Shown: positions 28,087 to 38,058 of the stretch, in pieces
Numbering within the stretch: position 1 is the first letter of the stretch
Layout: every line of letters starts with the position of its first letter
NCBI GenBank assembly: GCA_009838035.1
Contig: VXSK01000003.1
Span: 207,661-271,660 of the forward strand
Origin: Gammaproteobacteria bacterium
GTDB lineage: Bacteria; Pseudomonadota; Gammaproteobacteria; Steroidobacterales; Foliamicaceae
DNA length: 64,000 nt
Direction of reading: 5' to 3'
The notes under the pieces: model-generated
What the model was told of the DNA's origin: nothing
Databases searched by the model: none
The model's input: the letters and a program-made list of their open reading frames with translations, nothing else
Program-made: the position numbers and the translations under genes

Positions 28087-28569
28087 ATGGCCGCACCAGG
28101 TGGAAGACAAATGCCGGCATGGGTGACGCGCCCCTTGTCCGACATGCCCGTGCTCGGCCCCGCGGAATCCCTGAGCGGAGTGGAACGCGAACTGCAGGAA
28201 TTGCTGGACCGTTACGCGAAGGGCGTCGAGGCCGCGGAGCTTTCCGAAGTCGAGGCCTGCATGCGCACGGACGAGGCGTTTCTGAGCGTCGAATCCAGCT
28301 ATCCCAACTACGGCTGGGCGGACTATGACAAGAACCACTTGAGCCTTGAACTGGGAGTGCTGAAGGACATGGAATACAAGGCGGAACTGGTGCACGCGTT
28401 CGGCAACGGCGACCTTTCCTACGGCGTGTTCGTATTCACGGCATCCGCCGAACGGGACGGGCAGCGGCGCACCAAGCAAGGCATGGGCACGCTGGTGGCC
28501 GAGAAAATGGACGGCGACTGGCGCATCCGTCACTGGACCACCTGCGCGAGGCGCCCGCCTACCACCTAG
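28087..28569 (+). CDS. NTF2/SnoaL-like protein
   Basis: 160 aa, with AGGAGA upstream. The cone-shaped NTF2-like fold is suggested by ELLDRYAKGVEAAELSEVEA, then a strand-rich C-terminal half ending in GDGDWRIRHWTT-like sequence (MDGDWRIRHWTTCAR), as in SnoaL_3/calcium-calmodulin kinase association domains. It may be an isomerase-like enzyme or a binding protein. Its 3' end overlaps the convergent ubiX by 4 bp. Confidence 0.7.
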   Translation: MAAPGGRQMPAWVTRPLSDMPVLGPAESLSGVERELQELLDRYAKGVEAAELSEVEACMRTDEAFLSVESSYPNYGWADYDKNHLSLELGVLKDMEYKAELVHAFGNGDLSYGVFVFTASAERDGQRRTKQGMGTLVAEKMDGDWRIRHWTTCARRPPTT

Positions 28570-29144
28570 TTCTTCGCGGCTTCCTTCCCGCCCGGCCAGC
28601 GGCGCACGAGGTCCGTTTCCAGGCCGAACAGGTCCATCAGCCTGCCGACGGTGTGGTTGACGATGTCTTCCACGCTGGCGGGCTTGGCGTAGAAACCCGG
28701 GACCGGCGGCGCCACCACCGCGCCCATCAGCGCCGCTTCATGCATCAGCCGCAGGTGGCCGGCGTGAAGCGGCGTCTCGCGGGGCGCCAGCACCAGCTTC
28801 CGGCCCTCCTTCAGCGTGACGTCGGCCGCGCGCACCAGGAGGTTGGCCGCGTAGGAATTCACGATGGCGCCCAGCGTCTTCATCGAGCAGGGGGCCACGA
28901 TCATCCCGCCGGTCCGGAACGAACCGCTGGCGATCGTGGCCGCCACGTCGCTGTCGGAATACACGACGTCCGCCAGCGCCTCCACGTCGCGGACCTTCCA
29001 GTCGGTCTCCAGCGCAATATTGACCTTGCCCCCATTGCTGACAATGAGGTGAGTCTCCACCTCCGGGGCTTCGCGCAGCGCTTCCAGCAGCCGGATGCCG
29101 TAGATCACGCCGCTGGCGCCCGAAATTCCAATAATGAGTCGCAT
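28566..29144 (-). CDS. ubiX: Flavin prenyltransferase UbiX
   Basis: 192 aa. It makes prenyl-FMN, the cofactor of UbiD enzymes such as that at 20399-21895. The flavoprotein Rossmann-like start IIGISGASGVIYGIRLLE, IVAPCSMKTLGAIVNSYAANLLVRAADV and LAPRETPLHAGHLRLM match UbiX residues that bind FMN and the dimethylallyl phosphate. It stands between the tRNA-Thr gene and the NTF2-like gene. Confidence 0.95.
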   Translation of the reverse strand: MRLIIGISGASGVIYGIRLLEALREAPEVETHLIVSNGGKVNIALETDWKVRDVEALADVVYSDSDVAATIASGSFRTGGMIVAPCSMKTLGAIVNSYAANLLVRAADVTLKEGRKLVLAPRETPLHAGHLRLMHEAALMGAVVAPPVPGFYAKPASVEDIVNHTVGRLMDLFGLETDLVRRWPGGKEAAKN

Positions 29145-29156
29145 GCGATTCTTGTG

Positions 29157-29232
<76 letters not shown>

Positions 29233-29431
29233 CGGGTGGTCCAGCGCCAGCCGCTTTCGCGCATTTCCCCGTGCGCGAGCGCCTTTCGCCGCTCCAGAAA
29301 GGCCGGATTGTATCGCAAACCCCGTTTTGGGGATTTGTCGGCGAACGCGCGCAATTGGCGTCTTCAGCGGCCTGCGTGAGGCGCGTATTTTCCCTTTTGC
29401 GCCCGCGGGATCGGCGCTTGCAAGGGATCGC

Positions 29432-29956
29432 ATGATGCGTGGCTTTTCGCTTTTGGAACTTCTGATCGCTCTGACTGTCAGCTCCATTGCTGTCCTCCTG
29501 GCCCAGCCCGTTATCGCTACCGGAATGCTCAATCTGCAGCGGAGCACAACGATCAACGGATTGATCCGCAGCCTGCACTTCGCGCGCCGCACGGCCGCCG
29601 AGAACGGCCGGGACACGACTGTGTGTCCCAGTCCGGACGGACGGCGATGCGGGGCCGCGGAGGATTGGGACGCCGGCTGGATTGTCCACGACGGCCCAAC
29701 GGGTTCGACGGCGCCCGCGCCGCCGCCGGGTTCGATCCTCTACCGATCGCGAGGCCAGGCCGGATTGTCCATTCGCTCGAATCGCACCCGGTTCGTGTTC
29801 CGGCCGTTCCGCGGGCGCTCCACCAACGGCACGCTGATCGTTTGCGACCGGCGCGGAAGCAGCGCGGCGCGCGCGATCGTCATCAACAATATCGGCAGGC
29901 CGCGGCTTGCCGATACCGCCAGCGATGGCGACCCTCTTGCCTGCCCGCCCGGCTGA
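29432..29956 (+). CDS. fimT: Type IV pilus minor pilin FimT/GspH family
   Basis: 174 aa from ATG 29432, with AAGGGA upstream; a second ATG follows directly. The prepilin motif MMRG|FSLLELLIALTVSSIA has Gly-1 and Glu+5. The C-terminal GspH domain has a Cys pair (CPSPDGRRC) and a strand-rich end. First gene of a minor pilin operon that primes pilus assembly. The 199 bp upstream to the tRNA gene carries a short ACCCC/GGGGT-like hairpin near 29320 and must hold the promoter. Confidence 0.88.
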   Translation: MMRGFSLLELLIALTVSSIAVLLAQPVIATGMLNLQRSTTINGLIRSLHFARRTAAENGRDTTVCPSPDGRRCGAAEDWDAGWIVHDGPTGSTAPAPPPGSILYRSRGQAGLSIRSNRTRFVFRPFRGRSTNGTLIVCDRRGSSAARAIVINNIGRPRLADTASDGDPLACPPG

Positions 29957-30311
29957 GCCGGCAAGCGGCTTCAGTCTGGTCGAGTGCCTGATCGCGGTCG
30001 CCATCTTCAGCCTGGGCCTGCTCGGGGCCGGTGCGCTGATTACCGAGCGGTTGAAGGAAAGCCGCGCCGCGCACAGTTACTTTCTCGCCGAAATGCTGGC
30101 GCAGGACCTCGTTGCCCGGATCGGCGCCAACCCGTCGGCAGCAGGCGGGGAAGAATTGGGAGCGTGGCAACGGCAGGCGGCGTCCGCCCTGCCGGGCCTG
30201 CAATGCGAGGTGACGGCGCTGGGCGGCGCGCCGCCGGCATATCGGGTCGAAATGCGCTGGCCCGCGGGCGCCGACGACGCCGGCCGGCTGGTGCTTTGGG
30301 TCGGCCGTTAG
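29925..30311 (+). CDS. pilV: Type IV pilus minor pilin PilV
   Basis: 128 aa from ATG 29925 (a TTG at 29907 is also open). It overlaps fimT by 32 bp. The prepilin site ASG|FSLVECLIAVAIFSLGLLG is classical, with Glu+5. The body ALITERLKESRAAHSYFLAE is the long N-terminal pilin helix. Short for PilV (usual 150-190), with a compact C-terminal domain. Confidence 0.85.
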   Translation: MATLLPARPAEPASGFSLVECLIAVAIFSLGLLGAGALITERLKESRAAHSYFLAEMLAQDLVARIGANPSAAGGEELGAWQRQAASALPGLQCEVTALGGAPPAYRVEMRWPAGADDAGRLVLWVGR

Positions 30312-31222
30312 ACCCCGGCCGGCAAGGCCAGCGGGGTGGCAGCCTGGCCGAACTGCTCGTGTCGCTCGCCGTCTCAAGCCTGTTGCTGCTGGGGGTCTTC
30401 GGCTCAGCGCAGTCCATGCGCCAATCCGCCCGGGCGGCGGACAATCTGCACAGTCTTGAGGAGAAAGCGCGTTTCGCGCTGGATCTGCTGCGCGCCGACA
30501 TCCGTTCGGCCGGATTCTGGGGACTCAATTCGGACGCCGCGGCGCTGCGCCTGTCGGCAGGCGCGTCGGTGCGCTGCGGAGGGACGGACGCAAGCGACTG
30601 GGCCTTCCGGTTTAAGGAATACGTGGCCGCCCCCGATGCATGGCGCCTGCCCTGCTCCCCGTACCGGAACCGCCGCCAGCCGGAAACCGACGTGCTGGAA
30701 ATTCGCCGGGCGGGCCAGACCACTGCCGGCGTGGATTCGAGGAGGCTGCAGGTTCATTCGTCGCGCGGCGAAGGAATCGTGTTCTCCGCCGGTTCGCCGC
30801 CTTCCCTGGAGGGCGAAACCGAGATCCGCGATCTCGTCGTGCACGCCTGGTATGTTTCCGCCCGGTCGAGTCACGACTCGGGGGAGCCGTCGCTGCGGCG
30901 CAAGACGCAGGTCAGGGGCGGGCTGCTCCGCGACGAGGAGATCCTGGCGGGCGTGGAGGACTTTCAGGTTCGCCTGGCGCTCGATAGCAACCGCGACGGG
31001 GTGGCGGACCGGGTGGTCGATCCTTCGGCGTCCGCGCCGTCCGGTGCGCGCGTCGTGGCAGTCCGGTTCTGGCTGCTGCTGCGCCACGACAGCCCCGAGA
31101 CCGGGCATGTGGACGGCAGGACCTACACCTACGCGGATCGCGCGGCGCGCAGTTTCGACGATGCAAGGCGCCGCCTGCTGGTAAGCGCGAGCGAAGTGGT
31201 GGCGAATGCGCGTCGAGATTGA
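30296..31222 (+). CDS. pilW: Type IV pilus minor pilin PilW
   Basis: 308 aa if started at TTG 30296, the only start codon just before the prepilin motif; the frame is open far upstream through pilV as shadow. The site QRG|GSLAELLVSLAVSSLLL has Gly-1 and Glu+5. A long globular domain follows (AGFWGLNSDAAALRL; EILAGVEDFQVRLALDSNRD), ending with a PilW-like segment. It overlaps pilV by 16 bp and pilX by 17 bp. Confidence 0.82.
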   Translation: MGRPLDPGRQGQRGGSLAELLVSLAVSSLLLLGVFGSAQSMRQSARAADNLHSLEEKARFALDLLRADIRSAGFWGLNSDAAALRLSAGASVRCGGTDASDWAFRFKEYVAAPDAWRLPCSPYRNRRQPETDVLEIRRAGQTTAGVDSRRLQVHSSRGEGIVFSAGSPPSLEGETEIRDLVVHAWYVSARSSHDSGEPSLRRKTQVRGGLLRDEEILAGVEDFQVRLALDSNRDGVADRVVDPSASAPSGARVVAVRFWLLLRHDSPETGHVDGRTYTYADRAARSFDDARRRLLVSASEVVANARRD

Positions 31223-31739
31223 AGGGGCCGAGAGCGGGGTCGTGCTGGCCGTCGTGCTCATGGTGCTTGCGGCGCTGTCGCTGCTGGCCGTGGCCGGCAA
31301 GGGCGACGTTGCGCTGCAGTGGCTGCAGGTCCGCAATGCACGGGAATACGCCGAGGCGGTCCGGCTGGCGGAAACCGGCGTCGGAATGGCGCTGTCCGCC
31401 GAGCGTTTCCGGCTGGATGCGCCGCAGAGCGGCCGTTACTGCCGAATCGCTTCCCGCTGCGTGGAGTGGACCGTGCGCCATGTGGAAACGACCGCTCCTC
31501 CGGCCGGATTTGAAGAAGCGGAGACGCCGAAACGTGCGCTGCACTTCGAGATCGGCGCGTTGGGGACTGCCGGGCCGCGGGCGCGGGCGCCGGTCGTGGT
31601 GGGCTTCATGCTGCTGGCGCGCGGGGAGCCGGACGCGGAACTGCCAGATGATGTCGAAGTTTGCCGTGCCGAAGAAGACTGCCCGGAGGATGCCGCGGAA
31701 CCGCCGGTCCGCCGCTATTGGCGCGAGGGCGTGAAATGA
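31206..31739 (+). CDS. pilX: Type IV pilus minor pilin PilX-like
   Basis: 177 aa. The N-terminus (ESGVVLAVVLMVLAALSLLA) is the PilX-type hydrophobic helix, followed by EYAEAVRLAETGVGMALSAE. The C-terminus has a Cys pair (VCRAEEDCPED). Weak sequence conservation, so the name rests on position after pilW and on this helix. Its stop overlaps the pilE start as ATGA. Confidence 0.78.
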   Translation: MRVEIEGAESGVVLAVVLMVLAALSLLAVAGKGDVALQWLQVRNAREYAEAVRLAETGVGMALSAERFRLDAPQSGRYCRIASRCVEWTVRHVETTAPPAGFEEAETPKRALHFEIGALGTAGPRARAPVVVGFMLLARGEPDAELPDDVEVCRAEEDCPEDAAEPPVRRYWREGVK

Positions 31740-32179
31740 GACACGCCCGGGGGTTCAGTTTGACGGAACTGCTGGTGACGCTGGCCATCCTCGCCTTGCT
31801 GGCGGCGGCAGCCACGCCCCTGTGGATCAAACAGCTTGAGCGCGCGCGGCGGCTGGACGCCACCGATGCCCTGGTGCGAGTGGCGGTCCTGCAGGAGCGC
31901 TTCTATTTCGAAAACGGACGCTATGCACGCGCGGGCGAACTGGCGGCGCCTCCGCCCGCGGGACTGGGCGTCGCCGGCACCGAGCGCGGCTACTATGAAC
32001 TTCGCTTGCGGGCGCCTGAGGGCGATTTGTCCGACGGCTTCGCCGTAGAGGCAGTCGCTGATCCGGAGGGCCCGCAAGCCGGGGACACGCAGTGTCGCGT
32101 AATGTCCGTCGATTCCACCGGCCGGCGCGCATCCCAAAGCGCCGATGGCGAAGACAGCACGGACGCCTGCTGGCCCTAA
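31736..32179 (+). CDS. pilE: Type IV pilin, PilE-like
   Basis: 147 aa from ATG 31736. Prepilin site HARG|FSLTELLVTLAILALLA with Glu+5. The C-terminal Cys pair (TQCRVMSVDSTG, STDACWP) is the disulfide-bonded region of PilE minor pilins. It directly follows pilX. The large PilY1 adhesin gene that usually lies between pilX and pilE is missing. It ends 4 bp inside the convergent lspA. Confidence 0.86.
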   Translation: MRHARGFSLTELLVTLAILALLAAAATPLWIKQLERARRLDATDALVRVAVLQERFYFENGRYARAGELAAPPPAGLGVAGTERGYYELRLRAPEGDLSDGFAVEAVADPEGPQAGDTQCRVMSVDSTGRRASQSADGEDSTDACWP

Positions 32180-32664
32180 TTGGAGGTGGTGCGAGTTTGT
32201 CGGATGAGGTATAGGAGCACCAGGGATACGCCCACGGTGATCGCCGAGTCGGCGACGTTGAAGGCCGGGAAGCGCCAGCCGCCGTAGTGCAACGAGATGA
32301 AGTCCAGGACGTAGCCGCGCGCAACGCGGTCGATCAGATTGCCCACCGCTCCGCCGGTCATCAGCGCCAGCCCCAGTCCCCAGAGCGCGTCTCCGTCCTT
32401 TGAGGCGCCGCGCATCATCGATCCCAGGAACGCCACCAGCACCAGTCCAAGCACCAGGAACAGCCAGTTCTGCCAACCCGACGCGCCGGACAACAGGCCG
32501 AAGGCGGCGCCGGTGTTGTGCCAGCGCACGAGGTCGAAGAACGGCATCACCACGATGCGCTGCAACTCGTCCAGGCGCGCGGCGACAATCCACTTCACGA
32601 TCTGGTCCAAGACCGCCACGCCGGCGGACACCGAAAGCAACACACTGAAACGCGGCGCCTTCAT
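32176..32664 (-). CDS. lspA: Lipoprotein signal peptidase (signal peptidase II)
   Basis: 162 aa from ATG 32664, in an ATGA overlap with ileS. Four transmembrane helices. The catalytic Asp pair lies in [19 protein letters not shown] and [14 protein letters not shown]; the conserved N-terminal [11 protein letters not shown] is present. It cleaves prolipoprotein signals, for which this window holds two probable substrates (24944 and 41925). Confidence 0.96.
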   Translation of the reverse strand: MKAPRFSVLLSVSAGVAVLDQIVKWIVAARLDELQRIVVMPFFDLVRWHNTGAAFGLLSGASGWQNWLFLVLGLVLVAFLGSMMRGASKDGDALWGLGLALMTGGAVGNLIDRVARGYVLDFISLHYGGWRFPAFNVADSAITVGVSLVLLYLIRQTRTTSN

Positions 32665-35435
32665 GCCCAGACCCGCGCCTCGCCATCGCCTTCGACGTTC
32701 AAAACGCAACGGTCGCACAAACCCGCATGTTCATCGCCGTCCGGGCGCACCGGCAAACGGTGCCAGCAGCGTTCGCATTTCGGGTGCGCGCTCGCCCGGC
32801 AAACGGGCGCTTGGCCCGTCTCGCCAGGCTCCAGATCAACCGCCGCGGAAATAAACACGAAGCGCAACTCGTCGCCCAGCTGCTTCAACGCGTTCAGCGT
32901 GGCCTCATCGGCGGGCACGACAAGCTCAGCCTCCAGCGACGAGCCCACTTCTCCGGCCTTGCGCGATTCCTCCATCACGCCCAGCACCTGCGTGCGCGCT
33001 TCGCGCAGCGTGTCCCAGTCGGCCCGGCATTCGGGCAGGTCCGGCAGTTCGTGCGGCGCGCACATGAATACCGATTCCGGACGGTCGCCGGGAAATTCCT
33101 TCCAGAACTCCTCGATCGTGAAGCTCAGCACCGGGGCCAGCCAGCGCGCCAGGCATTCGCCGACATGCCACAGCGTGGTCTGCGCTGAGCGCCTGCCGTG
33201 GCTGTCCGCCGGCATCGTGTAGAGGCGGTCCTTGATCACGTCCAGGTAGAAATTGCCCATGTCCACGACACAGAAATTGTGCACCTGCTGGAATATCGGG
33301 TGGAACTCGTAGTTGCGGTAGTGCTTCCAGACCGCATCGTTGAGTTCGTGGGTCCGCCGCAATGCCCAGAGATCCAGGTCCACGGCGTCTTCGGGCGCCA
33401 CCGCATGCCGTTCGGGGTCGAAATCGCTGAGGTTGCCGAGCAGGAACCGGGCCGTGTTTCGCAGACGGCGATAAGCGTCGGATACGCGCGTGAGGATGTC
33501 CGGAGAAATGCTCATTTCGCGCCGGTAGTCGGTGGTCATGACCCACAGCCTGAGCACGTCCGCGCCCAGCTTGTCGACCACGTCGCGAGGGTCCACGACG
33601 TTGCCGAGCGACTTCGACTGCTTGCGCCCCTGCTCGTCCACCGCGAAGCCGTGCGTCAACACCGCGCGGTACGGCGCGCGGCCGTCGATGGCCACCGAGG
33701 TCAGCAGGGACGACTGGAACCAGCCGCGGTGCTGGTCCGAGCCTTCCACGTAAAGGTCGGCGGGGTTGTCGATCTCCGGGTGCTCGGCGCCCACGCAGCG
33801 ATGCACGAGGCCGGAGTCCATCCACACGTCCATCACGTCCGTCACCTTGCGGTAGCGCTGCGCCTCGTCTCCAAGCAGTTCGGCCGGGTCCAGCGCAAAC
33901 CACGCCTCGATGCCCTTCTCGTCCATGCGTTCGGCGATCTGTGCCATCAGCCGCGCCGACTCCGGGTGCGGCTCGCCGCTTTCCCGATCCACCAAAAGCG
34001 GCAGCGGCACGCCCCAGGCGCGGCTGCGCGAAATGCACCAGTCCGGGCGCGTCTCGACCATTCTCGCGATGCGCTGTTCGGCCCAGCCGGGATACCAGTC
34101 CACCGCGCCGATGGCGCCGGCGGCCTGCTCGCGCAGACCCTCGCGGTCCAGCCCCACGAACCACTGCGGCGTGGACGTAAACAGGAGCGGCCGGTGGTGC
34201 CGCCAGCAGTGCGGATAGCTGTGCCGGTAGCTCTCCCGGCAAAGCAGCATGCCGCGCTCCGCCAGCAGGTCGGGAATCCGCTTGTCGGCCTCCTCGACGT
34301 GCAGCCCGCCCACCAGGCCGGTGTCCTTCCGGAAGTGGCCGTCGATACCCAGCGGATTGTCTGCCGGCAATCCCGCCTTGCGGCCGGTCGCAAAGTCGTC
34401 CAGCCCGTGCGCAGGCGCGGTGTGCACGGCGCCGGTGCCGGCCTCCAGCGTGACGTAATCGGCGATCAGCACGGGCGCCAGGCGATCGTAAAAGGGATGA
34501 CGCAGGTTTACGCCGGCGAGTTGCGCGCCTTTCAGCGACGCCAGTTCGCGCGCGCCCGTCGCGCCGTAACGCTGCAGCGCATCGTCGGCGAGACCGCGCG
34601 CCAGCACCAGGCGCTCGGTGCGCCCGTCGATCTCGGCTTCCATGAGCACGTAGTCGAACGTGTCGCTCAGCACCACAGCGCGGTTGGCCGGCAGGGTCCA
34701 TGGCGTGGTGGTCCAGATCGGGATGCCCAGCGGCGCATCGTCTGCTTCCACGCCCGGGACGCGGGACAGGAAATCGGCTGGATCGTCGGCCGGGAAGCGC
34801 ACGTCGACGGCGATCGAGGTCTTGTCTTCGTATTCGACTTCCGCTTCCGCCAGGGCCGACCCGCAGTCCAGGCACCAGTGGACCGGCTTCTGGCCGCGAT
34901 AGACGTGCCCGCGGGCGAAGATCTCCGCGAACGCCCGGATCTGGTTTGCCTCGTAGCGGGCCGCCATGGTCAGGTACGGCCGCTCCCACTCGCCCAGCAC
35001 GCCGAGCCGCCGGAAGTCCTCGCGCTGGCCTTCGACCTGGCTGGCCGCATAGCGCCGGCAGGCTTCGCGGAAGGCCGCGCCGTCCAGCGCGGCGGCCTCG
35101 TGCCCCAGCTCGCGCTCGACGCGCACTTCGATCGGCAGGCCGTGGCAATCCCACCCCGGAACGTAGGGCGCGTCGTAGCCGTCGAGAATCTTCGACTTCA
35201 CGATGAGGTCCTTGAGCACCTTGTTGTAGGCGTGGCCGATGTGGATCGACCCGTTGGCGTAGGGCGGTCCGTCGAGCAGCGTGAACTTCTCGCGCCCGGC
35301 CATGTGCTCGCGGATGCGCCCGTAGCGCCCGCTGCTCTCCCACTCGCGCAGCATTTCCGGCTCGCGGCGCGCCAGGTTGGCGCGCATCGGAAAAGCCGTA
35401 CGCGGCAGGTTCAGGGTGTCGCGGTAATCGGGCAT
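32661..35435 (-). CDS. ileS: Isoleucyl-tRNA synthetase
   Basis: 924 aa, full length. Class I signature [19 protein letters not shown] (HIGH, residue ~65), the KMSKS equivalent [14 protein letters not shown], the CP1 editing domain with [17 protein letters not shown], and a C-terminal zinc-binding end ([12 protein letters not shown] and [11 protein letters not shown]). lspA follows with a 4-bp overlap. ribF lies 41 bp upstream, giving the conserved ribF-ileS-lspA order. Confidence 0.97.
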   Translation of the reverse strand: MPDYRDTLNLPRTAFPMRANLARREPEMLREWESSGRYGRIREHMAGREKFTLLDGPPYANGSIHIGHAYNKVLKDLIVKSKILDGYDAPYVPGWDCHGLPIEVRVERELGHEAAALDGAAFREACRRYAASQVEGQREDFRRLGVLGEWERPYLTMAARYEANQIRAFAEIFARGHVYRGQKPVHWCLDCGSALAEAEVEYEDKTSIAVDVRFPADDPADFLSRVPGVEADDAPLGIPIWTTTPWTLPANRAVVLSDTFDYVLMEAEIDGRTERLVLARGLADDALQRYGATGARELASLKGAQLAGVNLRHPFYDRLAPVLIADYVTLEAGTGAVHTAPAHGLDDFATGRKAGLPADNPLGIDGHFRKDTGLVGGLHVEEADKRIPDLLAERGMLLCRESYRHSYPHCWRHHRPLLFTSTPQWFVGLDREGLREQAAGAIGAVDWYPGWAEQRIARMVETRPDWCISRSRAWGVPLPLLVDRESGEPHPESARLMAQIAERMDEKGIEAWFALDPAELLGDEAQRYRKVTDVMDVWMDSGLVHRCVGAEHPEIDNPADLYVEGSDQHRGWFQSSLLTSVAIDGRAPYRAVLTHGFAVDEQGRKQSKSLGNVVDPRDVVDKLGADVLRLWVMTTDYRREMSISPDILTRVSDAYRRLRNTARFLLGNLSDFDPERHAVAPEDAVDLDLWALRRTHELNDAVWKHYRNYEFHPIFQQVHNFCVVDMGNFYLDVIKDRLYTMPADSHGRRSAQTTLWHVGECLARWLAPVLSFTIEEFWKEFPGDRPESVFMCAPHELPDLPECRADWDTLREARTQVLGVMEESRKAGEVGSSLEAELVVPADEATLNALKQLGDELRFVFISAAVDLEPGETGQAPVCRASAHPKCERCWHRLPVRPDGDEHAGLCDRCVLNVEGDGEARVWA

Positions 35436-35476
35436 GTCGGTGCGAAGTGTGCTTGGGACGGAAGTGTGACCAAGGA

Positions 35477-36412
35477 CTAAGCCGCGCGCAAGAGTTCGCG
35501 GGCCTGGACGGCGTCGCGATCCATCTGCACGCGTAGTTCCTCGAGGTTACTGAAGTGCACTTCGTCGCGCAGCTTCGCAACCGGCTCGATGTCCAGGAAT
35601 CGCCCGTACAGATCGCCGTTGAAATCGAAGATATGCGCCTCCAGGATCTTCTCCGTGCCGCCCACCGTGGGCCGGTAACCGATGCTGGCCACGCCCGCCA
35701 GCGGCTCGGCCTCCACCCCGTGGACGCGCACGGCGAAGATCCCGTCAATGGGACTGACGCGGCCTTTCAGGGCAATGTTGGCCGTAGGATAGCCCAGCTT
35801 TGCGGCGCCGATCTTCAAGCCGTGAATGACGCGCCCGCCCATGCCGTAGCGGCGGCCCAGGAGCCTCGCGGCCAGCTCCAGGTCCGAGGCCGCCAGCGCC
35901 CGCCGCACGCCGGTGCTGGAAACGCGCTCGCCGTCGACGCTCACGCGCGGGGCCTGCTCCACGCTGAAGCCGAGACTCCTTCCCCCCGCCGCGAGTTCGT
36001 CCATGCCGCCGCTGCGCCTGTAGCCGAAACGGAAGTCCGGGCCCTGGATCACGTGCCGCGCCTTGAGCAGTCCGGCCAGCAGCTTGCGCATGAAATCCTC
36101 GGGCGAAAGCGTGCGGATCGCGTCGTTGAACGGCGGGCAATAGAAGGCGTCGACACCGGCGGCGTTGAGCGCGGCGCATTTTTCGCGCAGCGTCATCAGT
36201 CGGGGCGGCGGCGCTCCCCGGGCCATGAATTCCTTCGGAGACGGCTCGAAACTGAACACGACCGACGCCAGATTGCGTTCGCGGGCAGCCGTGAGGACCC
36301 GGTTCAGGACCTCCTGGTGACCGACGTGCATGCCGTCGAAACCGCCGATGGTAACGGCGCATCCGCGGTCGATGGAGGCCGGCAAGCGGGAAATTCGGCG
36401 TAGGAGAAGCAT
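35477..36412 (-). CDS. ribF: Bifunctional riboflavin kinase / FAD synthetase
   Basis: 311 aa from ATG 36412; the open frame upstream is shadow of murJ. FAD synthetase domain at N-terminus ([20 protein letters not shown] with the HxGH-like nucleotidyl-transfer motif; SFEPSPKEF). Riboflavin kinase domain at C-terminus ([43 protein letters not shown]). It makes FMN and FAD. It lies 11 bp after murJ. Confidence 0.96.
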   Translation of the reverse strand: MLLLRRISRLPASIDRGCAVTIGGFDGMHVGHQEVLNRVLTAARERNLASVVFSFEPSPKEFMARGAPPPRLMTLREKCAALNAAGVDAFYCPPFNDAIRTLSPEDFMRKLLAGLLKARHVIQGPDFRFGYRRSGGMDELAAGGRSLGFSVEQAPRVSVDGERVSSTGVRRALAASDLELAARLLGRRYGMGGRVIHGLKIGAAKLGYPTANIALKGRVSPIDGIFAVRVHGVEAEPLAGVASIGYRPTVGGTEKILEAHIFDFNGDLYGRFLDIEPVAKLRDEVHFSNLEELRVQMDRDAVQARELLRAA

Positions 36413-36423
36413 CGCTTGCGAGT

Positions 36424-37992
36424 CTATCCGGTGTCGCGCCAGCGGTGGCCGGTCAGGAACAGGCAGAGGAAATAGGCCGCCGCCGCGCCGCCCACGCATG
36501 CCAGTATCCACAGCACCCGGACGATTCGCGAAACCTCCGGCCAGAGCGCCGGCGCCGGCGCGAATTCGATCAGCAGCATCGACAGCAGGCCCACCGCGAC
36601 CGCGATCCTGAGCAGCGGCTTGAACATCGCGCCCCGCTTGCCCTCGGGATCCTGGCGCCTGAACAGCAGCCACAGGACCGCCGCATTGATCGTCGCGCCA
36701 AGCGCCGTGCCGCCCGCCAGCACCGCGTGGGGCGCGTGCAGATCCTGCGCCACCCAGTACCAGAGCAACGGCAGCGTCACCGCGAACTTGCAGGCCAGCG
36801 CCGCCACCGCCACTTTGACCGGCGTCTTCATGTCCTGGCGGGCGAAGAACGAAGGCACCAGCGTCTTGATCCCGATCAGTCCGGGCAGTCCCAGGGCGTA
36901 GGCCTGGAGGCTCACGGCCGCCATTTCGACATCCTGGAGACTGAACTTTCCGCCGAGGAACAGGGTCGCCATGATCGGCTCCGCGATGATGAACAGCCCC
37001 GCGGCGCAGGGCAGCGAAATGGCCAGGCCCGAACGGATCGCCCAGCCCGTGGACGCCAGGTACTCGTCCCGCTCTCCGGCGGCGTGCAGGCGCGACAGCC
37101 TGGGCAGCGCCACCGTGGCCAGGGCCACGCCGAACACGCCCAGCGGAAACTCCATCAGTCGCTGGGAGAAGTTGAGCCAGCTGATGCTCCCGGATACGAG
37201 AAAGCTGGCCAGGATCGTGTCCAGAACCACACCCACCTGGGCCGCCGACGAACCGACGATGACCGGCACCATCAAGACAAGGATCCGCCGCACTTTCGAG
37301 TCGCGCCAGCCCCATTGCGGCCAGAACGGGCCGCAGGTGGAGCGGGCGAAAAACAGCAGGAACACCATTTGCGCCAGTCCCGCGACGAACACGCCCCAGC
37401 CGAGTACCGCGCCCTGCGGCTCCGATTGCATTGCGTAAAGGGCGGCCGCCGCAATCAGGCAGATGTTCATCAGGACGGGGGTGAAGGCCGCCGCGGCAAA
37501 CTTGCGGTGGGCGTTCAGTACCGCGGCCAGCATGGCCGTGATCGAGATGAAGAACAGGTACGCAAACGTGCGGCGCAGCATCGTGACCGCCAGTTCGTAG
37601 GACTCGCCGCCTTCCAGTGCGAACCCGGGGGCGCACAACCAAACGAAGAGCGGCGCGAATATCACCCCGAGGGGCGACACCACGGCCACGACCGCGCCCA
37701 GGGTGCCCATGACCCGGCCCAGCAGGTCCGCTAGTTCTTCCCTGTTGTCTCCCGCCTCCATGCGCTCCGAGTACACCGGCACGAAGCTCTGCGACAGCGC
37801 CCCCTCGGCGAAGAAATGCCGGAACAGGCTCGGAATCCGGAAGGCGACGATGAACGCGTCCATGACCACGCCGGCGCCGATAAACCACGCAAACGCGATC
37901 TCGCGCGCCAGGCCCAGCACGCGGGACACCGTCGTCAGCCCCGCCACCAGCGACCAGGACCCAAGGAGTCCTTTCTTCTTGATGTCGTCCAT
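36424..37992 (-). CDS. murJ: Lipid II flippase MurJ
   Basis: 522 aa with about 14 transmembrane helices. MOP-superfamily start SWSLVAGLTTVSRVLGLARE, IPSLFRHFFAEGALSQSFVPVYSE with the conserved Arg, and GVFGVALATVALPRLSRLHA. It flips the peptidoglycan precursor to the periplasm. First gene of murJ-ribF-ileS-lspA. rpsT, a usual neighbour, is 7 kb away here. Confidence 0.96.
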   Translation of the reverse strand: MDDIKKKGLLGSWSLVAGLTTVSRVLGLAREIAFAWFIGAGVVMDAFIVAFRIPSLFRHFFAEGALSQSFVPVYSERMEAGDNREELADLLGRVMGTLGAVVAVVSPLGVIFAPLFVWLCAPGFALEGGESYELAVTMLRRTFAYLFFISITAMLAAVLNAHRKFAAAAFTPVLMNICLIAAAALYAMQSEPQGAVLGWGVFVAGLAQMVFLLFFARSTCGPFWPQWGWRDSKVRRILVLMVPVIVGSSAAQVGVVLDTILASFLVSGSISWLNFSQRLMEFPLGVFGVALATVALPRLSRLHAAGERDEYLASTGWAIRSGLAISLPCAAGLFIIAEPIMATLFLGGKFSLQDVEMAAVSLQAYALGLPGLIGIKTLVPSFFARQDMKTPVKVAVAALACKFAVTLPLLWYWVAQDLHAPHAVLAGGTALGATINAAVLWLLFRRQDPEGKRGAMFKPLLRIAVAVGLLSMLLIEFAPAPALWPEVSRIVRVLWILACVGGAAAAYFLCLFLTGHRWRDTG

Positions 37993-38058
37993 CCCAGCGG
38001 GCAGTTTAACGGCGGGCGCTATGCGCGTGAGGGCTGCCCTGGCCGGCAGTTAGGGCGC

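Noticed and set aside
33198..35480. A 760-codon open frame opposite ileS
   Set aside because: IleS is unmistakable on the minus strand. The + frame is a GC-rich shadow without motifs.
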